Positions 33,510-43,024 of a stretch of 64,000 bases of DNA are shown piece after piece (the first letter of the stretch is position 1; each line of letters begins with the position of its first letter). The DNA lies in contig JANMDQ010000031.1 in NCBI GenBank assembly GCA_031376385.1, forward strand, positions 1 to 64,000, given 5' to 3'. Origin of the DNA: Aquisediminimonas sp031376385 (GTDB lineage: Bacteria; Pseudomonadota; Alphaproteobacteria; Sphingomonadales; Sphingomonadaceae). The position numbers and the translations under genes are program-made. Below the pieces are notes generated by a model. The model worked only from the letters and a program-made list of their open reading frames with translations. It did not search any database and was not told where the DNA came from.

Positions 33510-36211
33510 GACTGTGCTTCGTGCCGCAATTGCGCCGCCTTTGGAAGAGCCGTTTGCGCAGTCCTTACACGCGCCACCGCTTCATCCAATGTGACGCGTG
33601 TAACTGTTGTGCCTGCTGGAAATGCTGTGAGCAACCGAGACGGCATGGCAGACGACAGGATAACAAACACCCCGTGATCATCGGCACGCCTGATCAACCG
33701 ACCAAAGGCCTGCGCCAGCCGCGCGCGGATGATCCGATCATCATAAGATGCGCCGCCCGCCGCTGCCTTTCGCGCGGCATGAAGCACTGTTGGCTTAGGC
33801 CATGGCACGCCCTCCATCACAACCAGCCGCAGCGAATGACCGGGGACATCGACACCGTCCCGTAGCGCGTCGGTGCCGAGCAAACTTGACCGGGGATCAT
33901 CGCGAAAAATATCGACCAGCGTGCCTGTATCAATGGGGTCAACATGCTGAGCGTAGAGCGGAAGGCCATCACGGGCGAGGGCATCGGCAATCCGCGCGTG
34001 AACACTGCGCAGGCGGCGAATGGCTGTGAACAGCCCCAGCGTTCCTCCCTCTGCCGCAGCAATAAGACGCGCGTAGGCATTGGCAAGTTGCGGCACATCG
34101 CCGCGCTTCACGTCCGTCACAATCAGCACTTCGGATTGATTGGCATAGTCAAAAGGGCTGGCAGCTTCAAAATGGAGCACAGGCGATTCGATCTGCGCCG
34201 CGCCAGTCACAGCGTCTGCCACGTCCCACCCCTCACCACCGCGCAGCGTCGCTGACGTGATTAGCACACCGTGGGCAGGCTTGAGAACAGTCGCTGCAAA
34301 AGGCCGGGTTGGGTCAAGCCAGTGGCGGCGGAAACCAATGTCGACTTCCCGCCCCGTGATCCGGTCCACTGCGAGCCAATCTACAAAGTCCGGGTCGCTT
34401 GGCCCGCCCATCCTTGCGAGCAGCGACAACCAGGATGACAGCGTATCAATCCGCCAGCTCAAACTGGCCAGCGCGCCTTCGATACGCCCCTTCGCGGGGC
34501 CATCAAGCCAATCCGGCGCTTCTTCAATCACCGATTCCAATCGCCGGCCCAGCACAACAAGTGGCCGGAGAATGCCGTCCAGCGCCTTCATCGCCGGTTC
34601 CACTGCGGTGATGAGAGGACCATCTAATTCTGCAGCTTCAGTCTCCAAGCCGTAACCTGCATCCTCGCCCTGATCGCGCGCAAACACGGCCCCGCGCACA
34701 TGCGCGAACAGCTGCTCAATCGGCCCAAATGCGTCACCCTCAGATATGCGTTGCAACCAGCCATCGGAGGGAAGCTCCTGCGCCGCCGAGGCCGCAGCAT
34801 TGATCGCCCCTGCCCCTTCGCTGTCATAGCTCGCCACATCGGCCAGCCGCGCGGCAAGGCCCCGCCTGCGCCCGCGTGATTTGCCTTCGGGGCCAATGAT
34901 CCAGCGGCGGAGTTCAATGGCTTCCTGCCCTGTCAAAGCTGCGGAGAACATCGAATCTGCCGCATCAAACAGATGATGGCCTTCGTCAAAAATGAAGCGC
35001 GTTGGCCGGTGCGCTTCCTCTCGCCCACGCGCTGCATTCACCATCACCAACGCATGGTTCGCAATCACAAGATTGGCGTCCACACTGGCGCGTGCCGCCC
35101 GCTCAATGAAGCATTTGCGGTAATGCGGGCAGCCCGCGTACACACATTCACCGCGCTGATCGGTGAGAGCTGTTGATCCGTTCCGCCGAAACAGCGTTGG
35201 CAACCAGCCCGGCAGATCCCCGCCGACCATATCGCCGTCTCGCGTGTAAGCTGCCCAGCGCGCAACAAGCTGAGCCAGGATCGCGGCTCGCCCCGCAAAG
35301 CCGCCTTGCAAGGCATCCTCCAGATTGAGCAGGCAGAGATAATTTTCGCGCCCCTTTCGGATGACAACTTTGCCACTGTCGCGATTGGGATAAAGCCGCG
35401 CACTTTCTGCATCCAGCTGGCGTTGCAGGGCCTTGGTATAGGTCGAAATCCAAACCGCCCCGCCCGCCGCCTCTGCCCAAAGCGACGCGGGCGCAAGATA
35501 ACCAAGCGTCTTCCCAATGCCCGTGCCTGCCTCTGCGAGCAGCAGGTTGGGCTGATCCCTCGCTTGGCGCGGTAGGAAAGCTGCCGTCGCGGCTTGCGCA
35601 TAAGCGCGCTGGCCGGGGCGTTCCTCTGCGCCTGTTCCAGTCAGTTCGTTGAGGCGCTCCACCGCAGCCTCTGGCCGCACCACCGCTGGCCGCGGCGCAG
35701 GTCGCGGAGCCTTCTCCTCCCATTCCGGCAATTTGCTGAACAGCCAGCGTTCGTCCTGCGACGGCCTGCTAATTTCATTGCCAACCAGTTCCGCCCAGGC
35801 CCAGTTGAGGCGAGAGAGCGACGCCACACTGGCCCAGGCCCCTTCCCGCTCCGCCCAATCTGGCGCGCTCAGCCGCGACAGCAATACAGACGCTGCCTGA
35901 CGAAGAAGGTTCGCAGCCCCACCTTCATCACTTGGTAAATCCAACCCTGTTGCGGCTGCCAGGCCCTTGATGGTCGGCACCATGAACCGCGCAGGATGCA
36001 CAAAAGCGAACAGTTCCAGCACATCCAGCCCCGCGAGTTCGGGATAGCCAAGCCGCTGCGCCACCAAGGGCGCATTGAGAAAAATCATCGGCCGTTCCGA
36101 AAGCCGCGCAATCGCCTGCCCCCGCCCCAGCCCGCGCACACCGCCTTCATTAGCAATCCAAATGCCGCCGTGGCTTGCATGGAGCGCGGGATAGGGCAAT
36201 GGAGGCGTCAC
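33506..36211 (-). CDS. ATP-dependent DNA helicase, DinG/XPD-type iron-sulfur
   Basis: 901-aa superfamily 2 helicase, probably unwinding damaged or structured DNA 5' to 3'. Walker A is AEAGTGIGKT (about 226-235). Four cysteines suitable for a 4Fe-4S cluster are in YLCLL, GECVYAGCP and YRKCF. The DEAH-like box is FDEGHHLF, and the late motif VI is AQAFGRLIRRADD. The first 100 residues (FLNAPLVAQRLGYPELAGLD) look like a degenerate DnaQ exonuclease domain, as in some DinG proteins. A degenerate SOS-like site lies upstream at 36233-36247. Confidence 0.88.
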   Translation of the reverse strand: MTPPLPYPALHASHGGIWIANEGGVRGLGRGQAIARLSERPMIFLNAPLVAQRLGYPELAGLDVLELFAFVHPARFMVPTIKGLAAATGLDLPSDEGGAANLLRQAASVLLSRLSAPDWAEREGAWASVASLSRLNWAWAELVGNEISRPSQDERWLFSKLPEWEEKAPRPAPRPAVVRPEAAVERLNELTGTGAEERPGQRAYAQAATAAFLPRQARDQPNLLLAEAGTGIGKTLGYLAPASLWAEAAGGAVWISTYTKALQRQLDAESARLYPNRDSGKVVIRKGRENYLCLLNLEDALQGGFAGRAAILAQLVARWAAYTRDGDMVGGDLPGWLPTLFRRNGSTALTDQRGECVYAGCPHYRKCFIERAARASVDANLVIANHALVMVNAARGREEAHRPTRFIFDEGHHLFDAADSMFSAALTGQEAIELRRWIIGPEGKSRGRRRGLAARLADVASYDSEGAGAINAAASAAQELPSDGWLQRISEGDAFGPIEQLFAHVRGAVFARDQGEDAGYGLETEAAELDGPLITAVEPAMKALDGILRPLVVLGRRLESVIEEAPDWLDGPAKGRIEGALASLSWRIDTLSSWLSLLARMGGPSDPDFVDWLAVDRITGREVDIGFRRHWLDPTRPFAATVLKPAHGVLITSATLRGGEGWDVADAVTGAAQIESPVLHFEAASPFDYANQSEVLIVTDVKRGDVPQLANAYARLIAAAEGGTLGLFTAIRRLRSVHARIADALARDGLPLYAQHVDPIDTGTLVDIFRDDPRSSLLGTDALRDGVDVPGHSLRLVVMEGVPWPKPTVLHAARKAAAGGASYDDRIIRARLAQAFGRLIRRADDHGVFVILSSAMPSRLLTAFPAGTTVTRVTLDEAVARVRTAQTALPKAAQLRHEAQS

Positions 36212-36252
36212 GCAGTCTATTTGGCCGAATTAGAACGAAAGAGCAACTTGAA

Positions 36253-37806
36253 GTGACAGACCTCCGCACCGCAGCAATGACGTCCAAAGCATGGCCTTAT
36301 GAGGAAGCGCGTCGGCTGCTGAAACGGGCGAACGGCGACAAGACGGTGGTGTTTGAATGTGGTTACGGCCCGTCTGGCCTGCCGCACATTGGCACGTTCA
36401 ATGAAGTTTTGCGCACGACGATGGTGCAGCATGCGTTTGAAGCCATGTCTGACGTGCCGACGCGTCTCATTGAGTTTTCCGATGATATGGACGGGCTGCG
36501 CAAGGTTCCTGACAATGTACCCAATCAGGCCATGTTGACTGAACATCTTGGCAAGCCACTGTCCCGCATACCCGATCCGTTTGGCACGCATGAGAGCTTT
36601 GCCGCGCATAACAATGCGATGCTGCGGGATTTTCTCGATCAGTTCGGGTTTTCGTATGAGTTCATTTCCTCCTCATCTCAATATGAGAGCGGGGCGTTCG
36701 ATGATGCGCTGAAGAATGTATTGCGCCATTATCAGGGCATTATGGACATCATGCTGCCAACGCTGCGCAAGGAACGCGCGGCGACCTATTCGCCTGTCCT
36801 GCCGATCAGCGAGAAGAGCGGCATCGTTCTGCAAGTGCCCATTGAGGTCGTGGACGCGGAGGCTGGCCTGATCCGCTTCGATGATGGCGGCGATACGGTC
36901 ACTCAGTCGATCCTTGGCGGCAAAGCTAAGCTGCAATGGAAAGTCGACTGGGCGATGCGCTGGGTCGCGCTGGGTGTTGATTATGAAATGTATGGTAAGG
37001 ATCTGACCGATAGCGGCGTGCAATCCGGCAAAATCGCGCAGGTGCTGGGCGGGCGCAAGCCAGAAGGGCTGATCTATGAAATGTTCCTCGACGAAAAAGG
37101 TGAGAAGATTTCCAAGAGCAAAGGCAATGGCCTCGCTCTTGAAGATTGGCTGAACTACGCGCCTCAGGAAAGCGTCGCATTTTACGCCTACCGCGAACCC
37201 AAAAGCGCCAAGCAGCTCCACATGGGCATCATTCCGGCTGCAGTCGACGATTATTTCAAATTCCGCGCCAGCTGGCATGACCAGCCGCTCGATAAGCGGT
37301 TGGGCAACCCCGTGCATCATATCCACAACGGCAATGTGGCAGCGGACGCGCCGCCAGTGACCTTTGGGTTGCTGCTCAATCTAGCGGGCGTACTCGGCGG
37401 CGGGGCGACCAAGGCGCAAGTCTGGGGCTATCTCGGCAATTATGTGAGCGGCGCGACGGCGGACAACCATCCTGAACTTGACGCGATGATCGGATACGCG
37501 CTGGCCTATAATCGTGACGTTGTGTCGCCAACGCTGGAACGGCGCAAACCTGTCGGCGTTGAAGTGGCAGCCCTTGCTCAACTGGATACCAAACTTGCGG
37601 CTCTAACGGCGGATGCCACGGCGGAAGATATCCAGAATATCGTCTACGCCATTGGCAAGGACGGCGACTTCGAAACCCTGCGCGATTGGTTCAAGGCGCT
37701 CTATGAAACTCTCCTCGGATCAAGCGCAGGTCCGCGTATGGGAAGCTTCATTGCGCTTTACGGGATCGAGAATACTCGGGTACTGATTACTGAGGCGCTG
37801 GGATAG
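36253..37806 (+). CDS. lysK: Class I lysyl-tRNA synthetase
   Basis: Charges tRNA-Lys in the cytoplasm. It is the class I form, found in Archaea, Alphaproteobacteria and some others. The HIGH-type motif is GPSGLPHIGTFNE and the KMSKS-type loop is GEKISKSKGNG. Length is 517 aa. The frame is open from 36175, within dinG on the other strand. The GTG at 36253 or the ATG at 36277 (MTSKAWPYEEARRLL) is the likely start. Divergent from the helicase with only about 40 bp between. Confidence 0.95.
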   Translation: MTDLRTAAMTSKAWPYEEARRLLKRANGDKTVVFECGYGPSGLPHIGTFNEVLRTTMVQHAFEAMSDVPTRLIEFSDDMDGLRKVPDNVPNQAMLTEHLGKPLSRIPDPFGTHESFAAHNNAMLRDFLDQFGFSYEFISSSSQYESGAFDDALKNVLRHYQGIMDIMLPTLRKERAATYSPVLPISEKSGIVLQVPIEVVDAEAGLIRFDDGGDTVTQSILGGKAKLQWKVDWAMRWVALGVDYEMYGKDLTDSGVQSGKIAQVLGGRKPEGLIYEMFLDEKGEKISKSKGNGLALEDWLNYAPQESVAFYAYREPKSAKQLHMGIIPAAVDDYFKFRASWHDQPLDKRLGNPVHHIHNGNVAADAPPVTFGLLLNLAGVLGGGATKAQVWGYLGNYVSGATADNHPELDAMIGYALAYNRDVVSPTLERRKPVGVEVAALAQLDTKLAALTADATAEDIQNIVYAIGKDGDFETLRDWFKALYETLLGSSAGPRMGSFIALYGIENTRVLITEALG

Positions 37807-37828
37807 GCGCGAACGCAAAAATTAGTCC

Positions 37829-37870
37829 TTTCCCTGTGCTTGAAGAACGGCCCTTCGACAAGCTCAGGGA
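37829..37870. terminator. Hairpin between converging lysK and DUF885 genes
   Basis: Imperfect stem of TCCCTGTGCTTGAAG against CTTCGACAAGCTCAGGGA. It lies between two converging genes, so it can end transcription from both sides. The right arm carries TTCGACAAGCTCAG, related to the palindromic repeat at 26219-26291. Confidence 0.5.
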
Positions 37871-37881
37871 AGGCGCAGACC

Positions 37882-39690
37882 TCACCGTTGCGCTGCGATC
37901 CACCCGTCGATCTTCGTTTCCAGCACAGCCAGCGGCAGCGCGCCAGTGTTCAGCACTTGATCATGAAATGCCCGAATATCGAACTTTGCGCCTAGTGCCA
38001 CCTCCGCTTTCTTGCGCAAACGCTGGATGGTCAGTGCGCCGAGTTTATACGCCAGGGCCTGGCTGGGGATCGCGATATAGCGTTCCACTTCGGCAGTGGC
38101 ATCGGTGCGGCCCATATCGCTATTGGCCATCATATAGTCGATCGCTTTTTCGCGCGTCCAACCTTTGGAATGGATGCCAGTGTCGACCACAAGCCGCATG
38201 GCGCGGAGCATTTCATCGCTCAGCGTGCCAAAGCGCTGATAGGGGTCTTTGTAAAAGCCCATTTCATAGCCTAGTGTCTCCGCATAGAGCGCCCAGCCCT
38301 CAACATAGGCCGTGTTGCCGCCAAAGCGCATGAAGTTGGGAAGTGCTGGGTTTTCCTGCGCAAGGCTGATCTGGAAATGATGCCCCGGCGCCCCTTCGTG
38401 TAAATAAAGCGTCGTCATACCTGGGATTGTGCGCGATGGCAGGTCATAGGCGTTGAAATAGAATATCCCGGGCCTCGTGCCGTCTGGTGTGCCGTTCTGG
38501 TAAGAGCCACCTGCCTCGAACTTCTCCCGAAACTCCTCATAGGGCCGGATTTCCAGCGGAGCCTTTGGCAGAGTCGAAAAATATTGGCCAATCACCGCGT
38601 CGACTTGCTTGCCGATTTTGTAATAGCCATCCGTCAAAGCTTGACGCGTAGGCATTTTATATTTGGGGTCACTGCGGAGATGTTCGAAAAATTCAGGCAG
38701 CGTGCCTTTGAACCCAACTTCGGTGCGCACGTCTTCCATGCCGGTGAGTATCCGCTTCACTTCCGATAGGCCCAGATTGTGGATGGCGTCTGGCTCCATC
38801 TTGATCGTGGTCGTGCCTTCGACCAGTTCGCGGTAAAGCGCAGGGCCGCCTTTCATATAGACTAGACCAACGCCCTCGCGTGCCTTGGCCAGATATTCCG
38901 TCGCAAAAAAATCGCGTACGCGCTTGTAAGAAGGGTATAATCCTGAGGTGATGATCGCCTTGTAATCCGCCGTCAGCCGCGCCTTATCAACGTCAGAAAA
39001 CTCAGTAGGCATCATTTTGATGGGGCCGTAAAAGGGCGATTCCTCCAACGGCTGCTTCAACTGAGCATCCATCTGTTCAATCATGTTGCGCACAGTAAGC
39101 TTCGTTTCAACGACGCCGCTCTTCATGCCAACGCGGAACTGACCAATCGCACGGTCCATCGCCACAATGAATTCGCGGTGCCGTTTCAGGTTATTGTCAT
39201 AATCCTGCACAGTCTTGAACGGTGCCGCGCTCTGCCCGCTTGCGAAGGTCGGGTAGAAGCTGTGGAAGCCGAAGAAGTGATTGAGCGGGCGGACCGCGGT
39301 CAGCTTCACGGTTGCTGGGCTGAAAGTCTTCGCCCCCTGAGTTTGCTGCCATTTGAACACATCATAGGCGATCTGGTCTGTCGCGGAAAGTTTGGTCCGG
39401 TCGATCTTGGCCAGTCGAGCGAGTTCTGCCTTCACCGCGCGCCGCTCAGCCACAAAATATGCATCGCTGACAGAATCGCCAAGTCTATCAACATAGCGCA
39501 TATCGCCGCGAAAAATGGCATTTAGAGGGTTACGACGGAGGCTGTCTTCATCGCTGTCAGTGAACAGCTGCTTGAGCTTGGCCGCTTCATCTTGCGCGAG
39601 CTGAACAGCCGTTTGCGCCATCGCCAGCGACGGCATCACGCCCAGCGCGGTAACGCTGGCAAATAGAGTGAAGGCAAGGCGCTTTAGCAT
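37882..39690 (-). CDS. DUF885 family exported metallohydrolase
   Basis: 602 aa with a signal peptide (LAFTLFASVTALGVMPSLAMAQ). DUF885 proteins are mostly alpha-helical putative zinc hydrolases. The family's metal motif is LHEGAPGHHFQ, followed by YVEGWALYAETLGYEMG, which supplies a further ligand. Probably a periplasmic or lipoprotein peptidase; the substrate is unknown. The 3' end faces lysK across a hairpin. The promoter region is short (about 100 bp) and holds another hairpin. Confidence 0.88.
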   Translation of the reverse strand: MLKRLAFTLFASVTALGVMPSLAMAQTAVQLAQDEAAKLKQLFTDSDEDSLRRNPLNAIFRGDMRYVDRLGDSVSDAYFVAERRAVKAELARLAKIDRTKLSATDQIAYDVFKWQQTQGAKTFSPATVKLTAVRPLNHFFGFHSFYPTFASGQSAAPFKTVQDYDNNLKRHREFIVAMDRAIGQFRVGMKSGVVETKLTVRNMIEQMDAQLKQPLEESPFYGPIKMMPTEFSDVDKARLTADYKAIITSGLYPSYKRVRDFFATEYLAKAREGVGLVYMKGGPALYRELVEGTTTIKMEPDAIHNLGLSEVKRILTGMEDVRTEVGFKGTLPEFFEHLRSDPKYKMPTRQALTDGYYKIGKQVDAVIGQYFSTLPKAPLEIRPYEEFREKFEAGGSYQNGTPDGTRPGIFYFNAYDLPSRTIPGMTTLYLHEGAPGHHFQISLAQENPALPNFMRFGGNTAYVEGWALYAETLGYEMGFYKDPYQRFGTLSDEMLRAMRLVVDTGIHSKGWTREKAIDYMMANSDMGRTDATAEVERYIAIPSQALAYKLGALTIQRLRKKAEVALGAKFDIRAFHDQVLNTGALPLAVLETKIDGWIAAQR

Positions 39691-39750
39691 CAGGCAAACT
39701 TTCGAAAATGAAGTTGCGGTGATGCGTAACGTCTTGCCCTCTTAAATCCA

Positions 39751-39789
39751 CTCCCTTCGACGAACGGAGGGCTCCGTTCGTCGAGGGAG
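39751..39789. repeat. Near-perfect hairpin between the RcnB-like and DUF885 genes
   Basis: Arms CTCCCTTCGACGAACGGA and TCCGTTCGTCGAGGGAG with a 4-nt GGGC loop and one bulged base. It lies 8 bp after the stop of the RcnB-like gene, so it may be that gene's terminator. It is also similar in style to the REP-like palindromes of the window. Confidence 0.6.
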
Positions 39790-39797
39790 AGAGGGAT

Positions 39798-40286
39798 CTA
39801 CCAGTAAAAGCCCCGCACCACGCGGCGGACATATCCGCTGCGAATATCGATTAGCAGCGCGTCGTCATGATGGCGCACCCAGCGTTGCCCACGGTAAGCT
39901 TGGGGCAAGCCACGGCTATACCCCTGACTGATGGCATAGCGTGAGTTATAATGCTGCGGCTGCGCATGATATCCGGGGCGATAGCTGGTGTAGCCAAAAG
40001 GTGCGTTCCAGTTACCCCTGCTATATCCGCGCCGCTGGCCATAACTGCGACGGTCCTGACGCCAATCCTGAAAGTCTTCGCGATATTCGCGCTTGGCATC
40101 GCGGTATTCGCCGCGCTCTTCACGAACGTCGCTGTGGTCACCGTAGCGCTGCGCATCGTGATACTCACGGCGCTCTTCACGGATGTCCTGAACGTCACGG
40201 CGCAGCTCCCCACGCGTAGTCGCAGCGTGAGCCACGGCTGGCAATAGCGCTATAGAAACGAGCAAAAGTCCGAATAATTTTTTCAT
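39798..40286 (-). CDS. RcnB-like exported Arg/Tyr-rich protein
   Basis: 162 aa. Signal peptide KKLFGLLLVSIALLPAVAHAA. A charged coiled middle is built of near-repeats (DIREERREYHDAQR, DVREERGEYRDAKREYRED). The C-terminal RcnB-type domain is GQRWVRHHDDALLIDIRSGYVRRVV. RcnB proteins are periplasmic and linked to metal homeostasis in Enterobacteria; here only the domain likeness is claimed. The frame is open to 40490, but the ATG at 40286 has AAGGAG upstream and starts the signal peptide. Confidence 0.82.
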   Translation of the reverse strand: MKKLFGLLLVSIALLPAVAHAATTRGELRRDVQDIREERREYHDAQRYGDHSDVREERGEYRDAKREYREDFQDWRQDRRSYGQRRGYSRGNWNAPFGYTSYRPGYHAQPQHYNSRYAISQGYSRGLPQAYRGQRWVRHHDDALLIDIRSGYVRRVVRGFYW

Positions 40287-40365
40287 CTTACTTCTCCTTG
40301 GTTGTGAATAACCCCGAGAAGTTCGAACTAGCACCGCCAAGTTGAACGGAATTAAAACGGACCTG

Positions 40366-41046
40366 TCAGCTTTTGGAAAGCCAATCGATCGTAGACCAGC
40401 CGCGCTGCGCTGCCTGCATTTTAAGTGCTTCATGAGCGTTGGTGGCAAAGGCTTCATTGGCCCATTCAAGGCAGGGCATGTCTGACACATGATCAGAATA
40501 AAAGCGGAGATAGCAGAGTTGCCGATCCAGACCTTCTCGCTTCATCCAATCGTTGACCATCGCCAATTTTTGCCGACCATAACAATTTTTGCCCGCAATC
40601 GCTGATCGGAAATGGACCGCGCCAGAATTCTGCAAATCAGTCGCCACCACGTCAGTCACGCCAAGCCCTTTGGCAATCGCTTCAACGTAAAAACGATAGG
40701 AAGCCGAAGCAATCACAATTCGATATCCCGCATGCTGATCCTCTGCAATCTGCGCCAAGGCAGCGGAAAGAATGTTATGATCAAGCGTTTCGCGCGCGAA
40801 CGATGATCCGATCTCTCGCAAATGGTCAACGCGCGGGCGTGACCCAACGAGCAAAGCCAAATTCCGCTCCTTCAATCGCGTTCGAGAGGTAAGCCCCAAC
40901 AAATAAGCCAGCCCAAAAACAGCCATAAGTGGAACCAGAACGGCTCTGCTAGGCGAATAATGCCGAATGACATGGAAGATCAGCGGGCCAAAAGTCGCCC
41001 GGCGTGTAATAGTTTTATCCAGATCATAAAATGCGATGGGCTGCAT
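40366..41046 (-). CDS. HAD-IB family phosphatase (SerB/PSP-like)
   Basis: 226-aa hydrolase. It shows the HAD motif I FYDLDKTIT, motif II-type IVIASASYRFYVEAIA, the Lys in YGRQKLAMV, and the distal acidic motif FYSDHVSDMP. A hydrophobic cap (VLVPLMAVFGLAYLLGL) is typical of HAD-IB proteins that act on phospholipid or amino-acid phosphates. Substrate unknown. Divergent from the mla operon, with which it may share a promoter region of about 60 bp. Confidence 0.85.
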   Translation of the reverse strand: MQPIAFYDLDKTITRRATFGPLIFHVIRHYSPSRAVLVPLMAVFGLAYLLGLTSRTRLKERNLALLVGSRPRVDHLREIGSSFARETLDHNILSAALAQIAEDQHAGYRIVIASASYRFYVEAIAKGLGVTDVVATDLQNSGAVHFRSAIAGKNCYGRQKLAMVNDWMKREGLDRQLCYLRFYSDHVSDMPCLEWANEAFATNAHEALKMQAAQRGWSTIDWLSKS

Positions 41047-41107
41047 CACATGGCCTTAATCGCATAACGGCTTGCCGACAAAGGCGGAATCGCTCAGAGA
41101 TAGGCTA

Positions 41108-42217
41108 ATGTTAGAAGCCGCTGGATTTGTTGAAGATGTGACGGGGGATGTCCCGACACTCCGGTTCACCGGGCGGCTCACGTTGGCGCGGCTGGATGGC
41201 CTTCCTAAAAAATTAGAGCAGCTGAGCCAACCCCCTGCGATCATTGATCTTTCTGTCATAGAGCGGATCGATACGGTCGGCGCTTGGATCGTGCATAAGC
41301 TGGCACGTGACACAGGGGCAAAGGTACAAGGCGCATCTGCCGATGCCCTTCATCTCATTTCGCAGGTCGCGCAGTCGGGCCAGGTAGTGCAAATGCGGCC
41401 TGATCCCCACAATCCTGTGCTTCGCGTTTTGAGCGAAGTTGGCAATGCCGTTCATGAGGCTTTTTCTACTCTGCTCGGCCTGCTGTCTTTTTTTGGATCC
41501 ATTCTCATCGCGCTTGGGAACGTGATCCGTCACCCTTCTCGAATCCGTGTCGCCGCCGTGGTGCAGCGGTTTGAACTGGTTGGTGTCAAAGCGCTGGGCA
41601 TTGTTGGGTTGATGAGCTTCCTAATCGGGATTGTGATTGCGCAGCAAGGTGCAGTGCAATTGGCTCAATTTGGGGCAGAGTCGCTGACAGTAAACTTGAT
41701 TGGCCGCATCACAATGCGGGAATTGGGCGTCCTGATGACGGCGATCATGGTCGCGGGCCGATCCGGTTCTGCGTTTGCCGCCCAGATTGGCACGATGAAG
41801 CTGACCGAAGAAATTGACGCTATGCGCACCATTGGTGTGTCGCCCATCGAGGCGCTGGTCCTTCCTCGGCTGATTGCTGCTACGGTGATGATGCCGCTGC
41901 TCGGTTTCTATGCCACCTTAGTGGCGATTGCGGGGGGCGGACTGTTCTGCTGGGTATCGCTAGAAATTCAGCCGGAAACATATGTGCAATTGCTGCGTGA
42001 AGTGATTCCTATGACCGATATCTACGTCGGATTGGTTAAGGCCCCGGTATTTGGTGCGATCATCGCAATGACCGGTTGTTTTCAGGGAATGCAAGTCAGT
42101 GGCAATGCGGAGGAAGTTGGATTGCGGACAACCGCAGCAGTCGTTCAGGCAATCTTCCTTGTCATTGTGCTTGATGCCTTCTTCGCTGTATTTTTCACTG
42201 AGATTGGCTGGACCTGA
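41108..42217 (+). CDS. mlaE: Mla-type ABC permease with N-terminal STAS (MlaB-like) domain
   Basis: Inner-membrane permease of a phospholipid/sterol transporter. Residues 1 to about 95 form a STAS-like domain (TLRFTGRLTLARLDGLPKKL, IDLSVIERIDTVGAWIV), equivalent to separate MlaB. The permease follows with the family signature ELGVLMTAIMVAGRSGSAFA and the EIDAMRTIGVSPIEAL loop. The ATG at 41108 is preferred over a TTG at 41072 that lacks a ribosome site. The stop overlaps mlaF (TGATG). Confidence 0.9.
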   Translation: MLEAAGFVEDVTGDVPTLRFTGRLTLARLDGLPKKLEQLSQPPAIIDLSVIERIDTVGAWIVHKLARDTGAKVQGASADALHLISQVAQSGQVVQMRPDPHNPVLRVLSEVGNAVHEAFSTLLGLLSFFGSILIALGNVIRHPSRIRVAAVVQRFELVGVKALGIVGLMSFLIGIVIAQQGAVQLAQFGAESLTVNLIGRITMRELGVLMTAIMVAGRSGSAFAAQIGTMKLTEEIDAMRTIGVSPIEALVLPRLIAATVMMPLLGFYATLVAIAGGGLFCWVSLEIQPETYVQLLREVIPMTDIYVGLVKAPVFGAIIAMTGCFQGMQVSGNAEEVGLRTTAAVVQAIFLVIVLDAFFAVFFTEIGWT

Positions 42218-43017
42218 TGGACCTGCATGATCCCATAGCCATCCGCATTCGCGGCATTTGCAACAGCTTTGGCGATCAAGTCGTCCATGACGGTATCGAT
42301 CTAGACGTCCGCAATGGTGAAATATTGGGGGTCGTAGGCGGATCGGGTACTGGTAAATCTGTTCTGCTCCGCTCCATCATTGGCCTCAAAATACCCGACG
42401 CGGGCGAAGTGACAATTTTCGGCGAATCGATGATTGGAAAGGAAGAAGATGAGGCGCTGGACATTCGCCGCCGCTGGGGCGTGTTGTTTCAGGGCGGGGC
42501 GCTCTTTTCGACGCTGACTGTCGCTGAAAATGTTCAGGTTCCGTTGCGCGAATATTATCCTGATCTCGATCAAACTCTGCTCGATGAAATAGCCGCTTAT
42601 AAAGTCGTGATGGCAGGGTTGGCACCTGAGGCAGGGCCGAAATATCCGTCAGAACTTTCTGGCGGGATGCGCAAACGTGCCGGTTTAGCGCGCGCGCTGG
42701 CACTGGACCCCATGTTGCTGTTTCTGGATGAGCCTACCGCAGGCCTTGATCCCATTGGTGCTGCGGCGTTTGATGAACTGACCAAAAGCCTGCAAAAGAC
42801 ACTTGGGCTGACCGTATTCCTCATTACTCATGATCTGGACACATTATACGCCATTTGTGATCGTATTGCTGTGCTTGCTGATCACAAAGTGATTGCGGTT
42901 GGAACGATTGACGAACTGCTGGCCATGGATCATCCATGGATACAAGAATATTTCAACGGACCACGTGGGCGCGCTGCGACCGCCGCTGTTGAACGCAGCC
43001 AGCAACGGAGGGCATGA
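42217..43017 (+). CDS. mlaF: Mla-type ABC transporter ATPase
   Basis: 266-aa cytoplasmic ATPase that drives MlaE. Walker A GGSGTGKSVLLRS, signature LSGGMRKRAGLARA, Walker B LLFLDEPTAGLDP and the switch histidine in FLITHDLD are all intact. It sits in the order mlaE-mlaF-mlaD with 1-nt and short gaps. Confidence 0.95.
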   Translation: MDLHDPIAIRIRGICNSFGDQVVHDGIDLDVRNGEILGVVGGSGTGKSVLLRSIIGLKIPDAGEVTIFGESMIGKEEDEALDIRRRWGVLFQGGALFSTLTVAENVQVPLREYYPDLDQTLLDEIAAYKVVMAGLAPEAGPKYPSELSGGMRKRAGLARALALDPMLLFLDEPTAGLDPIGAAAFDELTKSLQKTLGLTVFLITHDLDTLYAICDRIAVLADHKVIAVGTIDELLAMDHPWIQEYFNGPRGRAATAAVERSQQRRA

Positions 43018-43024
43018 AGACGAA

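Noticed and set aside
36233..36247. SOS-like box GAAC-N7-CAAC between the DinG-type helicase and lysK
   Set aside because: One half-site mismatch against GAAC-N7-GAAC, and it lies inside a very short divergent region. Too weak to annotate as a LexA site, although dinG is SOS-regulated in E. coli.
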